In this document: positions 19,930 to 26,786 of the stretch, piece by piece
Layout of the letters: the number at the start of each line of letters is the position of its first letter
Numbering within the stretch: position 1 is the first letter of the stretch
Source: Gammaproteobacteria bacterium
Lineage (GTDB): Bacteria > Pseudomonadota > Gammaproteobacteria > Steroidobacterales > Steroidobacteraceae
Length of the DNA stretch: 46,965 bases
Assembly: GCA_028870355.1 (NCBI GenBank)
Contig: JAGWPU010000002.1
Location: 1 to 46,965, forward strand
Direction: 5' to 3'
Made by a program: the position numbers and the translations under genes
The notes under the pieces: generated by a model
The model's database searches: none
Seen by the model: only the letters and a program-made list of their open reading frames with translations
Told to the model about the DNA's origin: nothing

Positions 19930-21441
19930 GTGCGCCGAGCCGCCCTCAGCGCGACCTTGAGCCGAGCGCCGCTCGGGCTTGCCGCGCCGCTGGTTCGCGT
20001 CGAGGTGCATCTCGGCGCCGGCCTCCCGCAATTCGCGATCGTGGGATTGCCCGAGGCGGTCGTGCGCGAGAGTCGCGAACGCGTCCGCGCGGCGCTCGTG
20101 AGCGCGGGGTTCGAGTTTCCGGCCGCGCGGATCACGGTGAACCTCGCGCCCGCCGATCTACCGAAGGAAGGCGGTCGATTCGATTTGCCGATCGCGATCG
20201 GGGTATTGACCGCGACGGGACAACTGCCGCGCGGGTGCGCGGCGAGCCGGGAGTTCTACGGTGAGCTGTCGCTCGGCGGCGAGCTGCGGGAAACGAGCAA
20301 GCTGTTGCCGGCGCTGATCGCCGGCGCGGCCGACGGTCGGGAGCTGATCGTGCCCGCCGCGAACGCCGCCGAGGCGTCGCTCGTGCCCGCCGCGCGCATT
20401 CGCCTGGCGCGCGACCTGCCGCAGTTGCGCGCGGCGCTCCTCGACCATGCGCCGCTCCCGCCGCCGCCACCACCGATGCCCGTGGAGACGCCGCCGGTCG
20501 CGGATCTTGCCGACGTGCGCGGCCAAGCGCGGGCCAAGCGGGCGCTGGAGATCGCCGCGGCGGGCGAACACGGACTGTTGCTGATCGGTCCACCAGGGAC
20601 CGGCAAGACGATGCTCGCCCAGCGGCTCGGCGGCATCCTGCCGCCCCTCGACGCCGAGGAGCGCCTCGAGGTCGCGAGCCTCGAGTCCGCGGCGGGCACG
20701 TGTCCCCGCGGCATGCCCGCGCGGCCCTTTCGCGCGCCCCATCACACTGCGTCGGTCGCGGCGCTGATCGGGGGCGGCTCCCGGCCGGGCGAGATTTCCC
20801 GCGCGCATCGGGGCGTGCTGTTCCTCGACGAGCTGCCGGAATTCCCGCGCAACGCGCTCGAAGCCTTGCGCGAGCCGCTCGAGAGCGGAACGGTCGTGCT
20901 CGCGCGCGCGAAGCGCTGCTACGAGTGGCCGGCCGCGTTTCAGCTCGTCGCCGCGATGAATCCGTGTCCCTGTGGGTACCACGGCGATCCCCGCGGCCGT
21001 TGCCGCTGTACCGCCGAACTGGTGCGACGCTACCGGGCGCGGGTGTCGGGCCCGCTGCTCGACCGGATCGACGTTCACGTGGAACTCGCGATGCCCTCGG
21101 CGACGGAGGTGGAGTTCGACGAGCGCGACGCGGCGGTGGCCGAGCGAAGCGTCGAGGTCGCCGAGCGAGTGGCTCGCGCGCGTCGTGTGCAGCTCGAACG
21201 TCAGGGGAAGCCCAATGCGCGGCTCGCCCCGGCGGAGCTCATCGGGCACTGCATGCTCGATCCCCTCGGTGCCGCGCTCGCCGCGCGCGCGTATCAGCGG
21301 CTCGGCCTGACGGTGCGGGCGCACCAGCGGGTGCTGAAACTCGCGCGGACCTGCGCCGACCTCGCCGGTTCGGCGCGGATCGAGGCGACGCACGTCGCCG
21401 AGGCGATTTCGCTCCGGGCGCTCGACCGGCCCGCCGCGTGA
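19930..21441 (+). CDS. comM: ComM/YifB-family AAA+ ATPase
   Basis: The 503-residue Mg-chelatase-like ATPase is the hexameric helicase ComM, which promotes branch migration during natural transformation. It has an N-terminal Lon-like fold (VEVHLGAGLPQFAIVGLPEAVVRESRERV), Walker A GPPGTGKT near residue 220 and Walker B VLFLDELPEF. The sensor region NPCPCGYHGDP and a C-terminal helical lid follow. The start is GTG. It follows ubiK by 51 bases, a common pairing in gammaproteobacteria. Confidence 0.92.
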   Translation: MRRAALSATLSRAPLGLAAPLVRVEVHLGAGLPQFAIVGLPEAVVRESRERVRAALVSAGFEFPAARITVNLAPADLPKEGGRFDLPIAIGVLTATGQLPRGCAASREFYGELSLGGELRETSKLLPALIAGAADGRELIVPAANAAEASLVPAARIRLARDLPQLRAALLDHAPLPPPPPPMPVETPPVADLADVRGQARAKRALEIAAAGEHGLLLIGPPGTGKTMLAQRLGGILPPLDAEERLEVASLESAAGTCPRGMPARPFRAPHHTASVAALIGGGSRPGEISRAHRGVLFLDELPEFPRNALEALREPLESGTVVLARAKRCYEWPAAFQLVAAMNPCPCGYHGDPRGRCRCTAELVRRYRARVSGPLLDRIDVHVELAMPSATEVEFDERDAAVAERSVEVAERVARARRVQLERQGKPNARLAPAELIGHCMLDPLGAALAARAYQRLGLTVRAHQRVLKLARTCADLAGSARIEATHVAEAISLRALDRPAA

Positions 21442-21459
21442 GCGGCCGGGCCGAATCGA

Positions 21460-21975
21460 TCACTTCTTTGCGAGCGACACCATGTAATTGACGGCGGCGC
21501 GAATCGTCCCGTCCGGCCAGTTCGTGCCGCCGCGCGGCGGCATCGCCTTGTAGCCGTGTTCGGCATGCTGATAGAGCACCGCCATGCCCTGGGCGATGCG
21601 CGGCGCCCACGCGGCCTTGTCGCCGGCCTTCGGCGCGCCGTTGAGCCCGAGCCCGTGGCAGGACGAGCAGACCTGCTGGAAGGCGTCCTGGCCCGACTTC
21701 GGCACGCTCGCCGCGGGTGCGGACGGCGTCGCGGTCGATGCGGTCGGGACCGTGAGCGCGGAATTGTCCTGCCCTGCGACGGCTTCCTGGCCGAACGGGG
21801 CGATGTTGTTCTGCACCGCGCTGAGATACGTCGACTCCGTCATCTGATCCTTCAGTTGCACTCGCCCGAGCGATCGAGCGAGCGCGAACAAACCGATCGC
21901 GACGATGATCAGAATTCCGAGCACGATACTGAACGAGTTCAGGAAGTGAGTATCTGAGGTTTCGGCGTTGGACAC
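21460..21975 (-). CDS. Membrane-anchored cytochrome c5-like protein
   Basis: The 171-residue c-type cytochrome has an uncleaved-looking N-terminal transmembrane segment (residues about 14-33) and an Ala/Pro/Ser-rich linker. The single haem domain has CSSCH at 103-107 and a distal methionine in AMPPRGG. The HGLGLNGAPKAGD and PDGTIRAAVNYM segments are typical of cytochrome c5 (CycB). The start is GTG; ATGs further upstream are not followed by conserved sequence. It would carry electrons in the periplasm at the inner membrane. Confidence 0.85.
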   Translation of the reverse strand: MSNAETSDTHFLNSFSIVLGILIIVAIGLFALARSLGRVQLKDQMTESTYLSAVQNNIAPFGQEAVAGQDNSALTVPTASTATPSAPAASVPKSGQDAFQQVCSSCHGLGLNGAPKAGDKAAWAPRIAQGMAVLYQHAEHGYKAMPPRGGTNWPDGTIRAAVNYMVSLAKK

Positions 21976-22179
21976 GGCAACTCGCTGAAATGGACGAATA
22001 AATAGTGATTCTCGTTCGAGTATAGCGATAGCCGGCCGGCGACGGAATAGCCGATCCCACGCGACCGCCGAGCGGTGTGCCCGGCCGGCGCGTGTCGAGG
22101 GGCGTCCGGCGCGGGTTAGAATCCCGCGATCCTGCGGGGTCGGCGCCGAGCGGCCCGAAGCGCAGTCTGGAGACGCGCG

Positions 22180-22533
22180 ATGTTCTATGCGTTCGCCGCC
22201 GAGTCGGTGCTCGTCCTGCACCTCGCGTTCATCGTGTTCGTGATGCTCGGCGGCTGGCTCGCGATCCGCCACCGGGCCTGGGCGCTCGTGCACCTGCCGG
22301 CTGCCGTCTGGGGAGCGTACGTCGAGCTCAGCGGCCGGCTCTGCCCGCTGACCGTCTGGGAGAACGCGCTGCGCCTGCGCGCCGGGCAAGCCGGGTATCG
22401 GGGCAGCTTCCTCGAGCATTATCTGCTCGCGATCATCTATCCGGACGGGCTCACGCGAGCGGCGCAATTCGGACTCGCGGCGCTGGTGATCGCCGTGAAC
22501 GCGGCGGTGTACCGGCGCGTGCTGCGCCGATGA
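22180..22533 (+). CDS. DUF2784 membrane protein
   Basis: The 117-residue integral membrane protein has about four hydrophobic segments and the DUF2784 features VLHLAFIVFVMLGGWLA, HLPAAVWGAYVELSGRLCPLTVWEN and LEHYLLAIIYPDGLTR. The function is unknown. Its stop overlaps the glycosylase start by ATGA. Upstream (22107-22124) a short GCGGG/CCCGC repeat surrounds TTAGAAT, possibly part of its promoter. Confidence 0.85.
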   Translation: MFYAFAAESVLVLHLAFIVFVMLGGWLAIRHRAWALVHLPAAVWGAYVELSGRLCPLTVWENALRLRAGQAGYRGSFLEHYLLAIIYPDGLTRAAQFGLAALVIAVNAAVYRRVLRR

Positions 22534-23153
22534 GAGGTTCGCGCGCGGCGCGCGCCACGGACGCACCCGCTGCGGCCGGGGTCTCGCGCAGCTTCGCACC
22601 GGTCGCCGATCCGCGCGCGCGTTGGCTCATCGTCGGTAGTCTGCCCGGCCGGGAGTCGCTCGCCCGCCGGGAGTATTACGCGCAGCCCCGGAACGCGTTC
22701 TGGTCGATCATGGGGGCGCTGTTCGGCGCGGGCCCCGAGTTGCCGTACGCCGAGCGCCTCGCGCGCCTGGTGGAGCAGCGCGTGTCGGTCTGGGACGTGT
22801 GCGCCGCCGCGCAGCGGCCCGGGAGCCTGGATACCGCGATCCGGTGTGCGAGCGTGGTGATCAACGATTTTCAGGGCTTGTTCACGCGATGTCCCGGGAT
22901 CGGCGCGGTGCTGTTCAACGGCACGGTTGCCGCCGCCCTCTACGAGCGGCTGGTGCTGGCGTCGCTCGACTCGCCGGCACGGTCGCTGCCGCGCATCCGG
23001 TTGCCCTCGACCAGTCCTGCGAACGCCTCGATCCCCTACGCTCGCAAGCTGGCCGCGTGGCGCCGCGCGCTCGCGCAACCCGGAACGCCGGCGAGTGGAC
23101 GCGCCGAGGCTGACGCGAGTAGTATCGCGACCCTCCGCGCAGGGCGCCCGTAG
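22530..23153 (+). CDS. Mismatch-type uracil/hypoxanthine-DNA glycosylase
   Basis: The 207-residue protein of the UDG superfamily resembles the DNA-deoxyinosine glycosylase (family 6) / MUG group. It has [55 protein letters not shown] and the loop PSTSPANAS. It would remove deaminated bases from DNA. The final 19 residues are low-complexity and the stop TAG is formed by bases 8-10 of the tRNA-Arg gene, so the natural end may once have been earlier. The ATG overlaps the DUF2784 stop. Confidence 0.88.
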   Translation: MRGSRAARATDAPAAAGVSRSFAPVADPRARWLIVGSLPGRESLARREYYAQPRNAFWSIMGALFGAGPELPYAERLARLVEQRVSVWDVCAAAQRPGSLDTAIRCASVVINDFQGLFTRCPGIGAVLFNGTVAAALYERLVLASLDSPARSLPRIRLPSTSPANASIPYARKLAAWRRALAQPGTPASGRAEADASSIATLRAGRP

Positions 23154-23220
23154 CTCAGCTGGATAGAGTACTGCCCTCCGAAGGCAGGGGTCACTGGTTC
23201 GAATCCAGTCGGGCGCGCCA
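23144..23220 (+). tRNA. tRNA-Arg (anticodon CCG)
   Basis: A 77-base cloverleaf with CCA encoded. The acceptor stem is GCGCCCG/CGGGCGC, the D-arm contains AGCTCAGCTGGATAGAGT, and the anticodon stem CTGCC/GGCAG has loop CTCCGAA giving anticodon CCG. The T-arm is CTGGTTCGAATCCAG. It reads CGG codons, which are common in this GC-rich genome. It overlaps the end of the glycosylase gene by 10 bases. The following 97 bases (23221-23317) show no gene. Confidence 0.97.
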
Positions 23221-23317
23221 TTCCCCCAAATTCATTCGATCGACCGGGGTCGCGCGGGTCCGGCGGTTGGATCGCCCGGAGCGCGAGGCGCGGCAGCGCC
23301 GAGCCATTCCGCCGGAC

Positions 23318-23701
23318 TCAGTCGAACTCGCCTCGCCCCGCCGGGAACGTCTTTTCCCAGTTGCGACCGTCGATCGGGATCACGGTCATCGACTCGACCG
23401 TGCCTGCGTCGAGACAGCGCGCGTTCACGCTGTAGCCGTCGGGATGCGAGCGGGGGACGTAGAAGGACTTGATGCCGCAGATCCGGCAGAACCGGTGGTC
23501 GGCGGTGCCGGTGTTGAACCGATAGCCGAGCAACGACTGGGCACCGGTAAGCAGCTTGAATCGCGACGCCGGAACGATCAGATGAAGGAAGCCGGACTTC
23601 GCGCAGATCGAGCAGTTGCACTCCTCGACCTCGATCCGCGCCGGCGCGATGACCTCGAAGCGCACGCGCCCGCAGTGGCAGCCTCCTCGGTGGGTGATCA
23701 T
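23318..23701 (-). CDS. GFA family (glutathione-dependent formaldehyde-activating-like) protein
   Basis: The 127-residue zinc-binding protein has the GFA cysteine pattern: GGCHCGRVRFEV, CNCSICAKSG and the CRICGIKSF cluster. Members labelled as formaldehyde-activating enzyme mostly have no proven activity. The ATG overlaps the stop of the TMEM175-like gene (ATGA), so the two are coupled. Confidence 0.9.
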   Translation of the reverse strand: MITHRGGCHCGRVRFEVIAPARIEVEECNCSICAKSGFLHLIVPASRFKLLTGAQSLLGYRFNTGTADHRFCRICGIKSFYVPRSHPDGYSVNARCLDAGTVESMTVIPIDGRNWEKTFPAGRGEFD

Positions 23702-24291
23702 GCTCGCGTGCCTCGCCCGCTCGGGCGGCCCTCGATGCGCCGGTCCGGCACGAACCACAGGCAGGCGACCAGCACGTACAGTCCGAGCGCGGCCCAGGGG
23801 CTCGCGAACGAGAGCGCGATGCCGATTGCGTAGATCACGATCGATATCAATCCCTTGAGGTCGCGGCCGAACGCCTTGGCGAGCGCCGAGTCGCGCCCGT
23901 TCGTCGCGGCGAGACAGCGCGCGAGGTTGTAGTATGCGATCGCCGCCATCAGCAGCACGAACCCGTAGAGCGCGATCGGCGCGGCGGCGAAGTGGTTCTC
24001 GTCCATCCACGCGGTGACGAACGGAATCAACGACAGCCAGAACAGCAGATGCAGGTTCGCCCAAAGCACCGCGCCGCTGACGCTCTGCGCCGCGTGCAGC
24101 ATGTGATGGTGATTGTTCCAGTAGATGCCGACGTAGATGAAGCTGAGAACGTAGCTCAGGAAGGTCGGCACGACCGCGCGCAGCGCGTCGAATCCGCCGC
24201 CTTGTGGTGCCTTCAGCTCGAGCACCATGATCGTGATGATGATCGCGATCACGCCGTCGCTGAAGGCTTCCAGACGTCCTTTGCCCATCAT
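23698..24291 (-). CDS. TMEM175/DUF1211 family membrane protein
   Basis: The 197-residue protein has about six transmembrane segments and the family pore motif FSDGVIAI at residues 10-17, with YWNNHHHMLH further on. Bacterial TMEM175 homologues form weakly selective potassium channels with the FSD motif lining the pore. It is coupled to the GFA gene downstream. Confidence 0.9.
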   Translation of the reverse strand: MMGKGRLEAFSDGVIAIIITIMVLELKAPQGGGFDALRAVVPTFLSYVLSFIYVGIYWNNHHHMLHAAQSVSGAVLWANLHLLFWLSLIPFVTAWMDENHFAAAPIALYGFVLLMAAIAYYNLARCLAATNGRDSALAKAFGRDLKGLISIVIYAIGIALSFASPWAALGLYVLVACLWFVPDRRIEGRPSGRGTRA

Positions 24292-24355
24292 GGTTCCGCG
24301 GTGCGGGACGAGCGCAGGACGCGCGGCGCGGGAGATCCGCGCCGCGCGTTGCCGA

Positions 24356-25213
24356 TCAGTGCTTGTGCTCGAGCGCCGCGAGGTCGCTGACGAGGCTCAT
24401 CAGCCGCTGCTCGCCACCCGCGGTCCCGACGTCGGCGACGTACTTGCCGTTGATCACGAACGTCGGCACGCCGGTGATGTGGTAGCGCTCCATTTCTTCG
24501 TCGGCGTGCCGCAGGTCCGTCTCGACCGTGAAGGAATGGTAGGCGTTCTGAAATGCCTGCGCGGAGACACCGTGCTTGGTCACGAACGCGAGTTGCATCT
24601 GTTCCGACTGCGCGTCGGTGCTCCCGGTCAATGGATCGTTGTTCACGTGGATCTCGTTGAAGATCGCGGTGTGCAGTTGATCGATCTTGCCGAGGCTCTG
24701 CAGGGTGTAGTACAGCCGCGCGAGGGCGCGCTGGCTTGGCCCCCACATCACCGGGATGCGATAGAACGCGATGTACGGAGCCTTCGTCTTGAGCCAGGCC
24801 TCGACGATCGGATCGAGCGCGTAGCAGTGCGGGCACGCGTACCAGAAGAACTCGATCACCTCGACCTTGCCGGGCGGCGCGAACGTCGGCTGCGTCGGTA
24901 CGAGGCGCGTGTAGTTCACGCCCTCCTGCCACATCGACGGACCGGACAGCGATTCGGCCTGCGCGGTGCCGGAAACGGCGGCGACCGCCTCGTAGAGCGG
25001 GTTGTGCTCGCCGGTATTGCCTTTCGCCTTGTCGACGGTTTCCGATCGCTCGTTCAACTGCCCCACCGTGGAGGCCGCGACCGACATCGACGGTGATTGC
25101 GTGGCCGCGGTCGTACCGGCCGAGCTCTCGGCGCTACCGGTCGGATGCTTGGCGCACGCGGCGACGAGCAGGCCGAGCCCCAGGACCCAGGCGAGACGAA
25201 TGGGGCGGATCAT
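24356..25213 (-). CDS. dsbA: Thiol:disulfide interchange protein DsbA, lipoprotein form
   Basis: The 285-residue DsbA-family oxidoreductase has the redox centre CPHC at 127-130 in EFFWYACPHCYALDP and a cis-proline in TGVPTFVINGKY. Unusually, the N-terminus ends in a lipobox (LLVAAC, Cys20) and about 80 low-complexity residues separate it from the thioredoxin fold. This suggests a membrane-tethered enzyme rather than a soluble periplasmic one. The gene starts within the cytochrome c4 stop (1-base overlap), the same order seen in Pseudomonas relatives. Confidence 0.92.
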   Translation of the reverse strand: MIRPIRLAWVLGLGLLVAACAKHPTGSAESSAGTTAATQSPSMSVAASTVGQLNERSETVDKAKGNTGEHNPLYEAVAAVSGTAQAESLSGPSMWQEGVNYTRLVPTQPTFAPPGKVEVIEFFWYACPHCYALDPIVEAWLKTKAPYIAFYRIPVMWGPSQRALARLYYTLQSLGKIDQLHTAIFNEIHVNNDPLTGSTDAQSEQMQLAFVTKHGVSAQAFQNAYHSFTVETDLRHADEEMERYHITGVPTFVINGKYVADVGTAGGEQRLMSLVSDLAALEHKH

Positions 25214-25821
25214 CAGCGCAACCCCTTCACGTAGTCGGCCACGTCACGCATCTGGTCGGGCGTCAGGCGCTTCGCAATCGTCCGCATGATCTCGTTCGGA
25301 TCGGTCGCCCGCGCGCCGCTCGCGTAATTCTGCAGCTGCGTGATCACGTAGGTCGCATGCTGCCCGCGCAGCGCCGGGATCTTGCCGGGCTCGTTGCCGG
25401 CGCCGGTCGGGCCGTGGCAGCCCATGCAAGCGGGGATCTGATGGGCCGCGTCGCCTCCCCGGTACAGTGCTTCGCCGGCCTTCCAGTATCGCGGGTCGGC
25501 TTGCAGACCGGTATTCGGCAGGCTGTCGAAGTAGGCGCCGAGATCCTCCATGTCCTGCGGTGTCAGTGCGGCGGCGTTCGCCGCCATGATCGGATTCTGC
25601 CGCTTGCCACTCTTGAAGCTCTGCAGCTGATAGGTGATGTACCCGGCACCGAGGCCAGCGAGGCTCGGCCACTGCGGATTCACGCTGTTGCCGTTCGCGC
25701 CGTGGCAGGCACGGCACACGACGGCTTTGGTGGCGCCCACCTGGGCGTTTCCTGCAGAGAGGGCCGTGCCGCCGGCGACCGCGCCGGCGAGCGCTATTCC
25801 GATGATCAACAACCGCTTCAT
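25213..25821 (-). CDS. Diheme cytochrome c4
   Basis: The 202-residue secreted protein has a signal peptide (about 1-23) and two similar cytochrome c domains with CRACH (36-40) and CMGCH (132-136). Each domain has a methionine ligand region (QNPIMAANA; NEIMRTIA). Cytochrome c4 passes electrons to terminal oxidases. A possible promoter -10 TACAAT lies at 25871-25866 on this strand. Confidence 0.93.
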   Translation of the reverse strand: MKRLLIIGIALAGAVAGGTALSAGNAQVGATKAVVCRACHGANGNSVNPQWPSLAGLGAGYITYQLQSFKSGKRQNPIMAANAAALTPQDMEDLGAYFDSLPNTGLQADPRYWKAGEALYRGGDAAHQIPACMGCHGPTGAGNEPGKIPALRGQHATYVITQLQNYASGARATDPNEIMRTIAKRLTPDQMRDVADYVKGLR

Positions 25822-25906
25822 GATGCGCTCTTCCCCGTGCTAGACCGAACCGATCGAGGCCATAAATTGTACACTACGCTCAACCATTTACGTCCAATCT
25901 CCGACC

Positions 25907-26509
25907 ATGCCGACCTACGCGAACGTGAAATTCCTGACAAGTGCGGCGGCTGCCGGCCAGTTCGTCGCCGACGCCGGACGGGAGGTCGCGTTCGCCGGAC
26001 GTTCGAACGCGGGCAAGTCGACCGCGATCAATGCGGTGACGGGCCGATCGCGGCTTGCGCGCGTGAGCCGGACACCGGGCCGGACGCAGTTGATCAATTT
26101 TTTCGAGGTCCGGCCCGATCGCCGTCTCGTCGATCTGCCGGGATACGGCTTCGCCAAGGTGCCGGAGGCCGTGCGCGATCGCTGGCAGGCGTTGATGCGG
26201 GATTATTTCGAGTGCCGGGAGTCCCTGGTCGGCCTGATGTTGATCGTCGACGCGCGCCGCGGTCTCGGCGAGCTCGATCGTACGATGCTCGACTGGGCGC
26301 TCGGGCGTGGTCGTCGCGCGCACGTGCTGCTCAGCAAGGCCGACAAGCTCGGTCGTCAGGAGGCGGTCCGGGTGTTGCGTGCGACGCAGGCCGAATGTGC
26401 CGGAACCGGTGTCGGGGCGCAGTTGTTCTCCGCGCACGAGCGACAGGGCATCGACGTCGCCCAGGACGTGCTCGCGCACTGGCTCGAAGGCGATCGAGAA
26501 GGGACGTAG
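25907..26509 (+). CDS. engB: Ribosome biogenesis GTPase EngB (YihA/YsxC)
   Basis: The 200-residue GTPase is needed for ribosome assembly and cell division. G1 is GRSNAGKS at 31-38, G2 lies in SRTPGRTQLINFF, G3 is DLPGYG and G4 is SKADK. It is divergent from cytochrome c4 and convergent with polA, with 277 bases between the two 3' ends. The promoter region 25861-25906 is AT-rich but without a clear -35. Confidence 0.96.
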   Translation: MPTYANVKFLTSAAAAGQFVADAGREVAFAGRSNAGKSTAINAVTGRSRLARVSRTPGRTQLINFFEVRPDRRLVDLPGYGFAKVPEAVRDRWQALMRDYFECRESLVGLMLIVDARRGLGELDRTMLDWALGRGRRAHVLLSKADKLGRQEAVRVLRATQAECAGTGVGAQLFSAHERQGIDVAQDVLAHWLEGDREGT

Positions 26510-26551
26510 AAAAAAAAGCCCCGATGGTCGCGGTTACGCAGCCACCGGGGC
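26510..26551 (-). terminator. Rho-independent terminator for polA or the small RNA
   Basis: On the minus strand GCCCCG pairs with CGGGGC (26551-26546 with 26523-26518), extended by three pairs after one mismatch, and is followed directly by eight U. This is the clearest intrinsic terminator of the window. It also lies immediately after the engB stop on the opposite strand. Confidence 0.85.
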
Positions 26552-26690
26552 AGACCAACCCGGCATGGGGATGACAAACCGGGTCTACCCGCTCAGGGAG
26601 AGGAGCGGGGAGCGATTGTGTCGCTCGCAGGATTAGAGGGGGCTGCCGCCAGAAAGTTCCGGGCGATTCGGTGCAGCCCCCGTCGATTAC
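26510..26690 (-). ncRNA. Candidate structured small RNA downstream of polA
   Basis: Read on the minus strand, this stretch folds into five consecutive hairpins. They are at 26681-26638 (9-bp outer stem GGGGGCTGC/GCAGCCCCC plus a 4-bp inner stem), 26626-26610 (6 bp), 26609-26588 (7 bp), 26584-26558 (6 bp) and 26551-26518. An 8-U tract at 26517-26510 follows. The position between polA and engB is where E. coli has Spot 42 and Pseudomonas has ErsA. I see no sequence resemblance to Spot 42 beyond the GC-rich terminator. The 5' end is not defined; it could be a separate transcript or a processed polA 3' UTR. Confidence 0.6.
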
Positions 26691-26786
26691 GCAACCCGAT
26701 GAAAAATGGATGATTTCAACGCCCCGGTCGGCGGCGGCGCCGGGTTCCTTCCCGCGCTGCCGGGAAGCGCTTTCACGCGGCGGCCC

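Noticed and set aside
26510-26690. Direct identification of the structured RNA as Spot 42
   Set aside because: Only the genomic position and a GC-rich terminator agree; the hairpin sequences do not match what I recall of Spot 42, so no family name is given.
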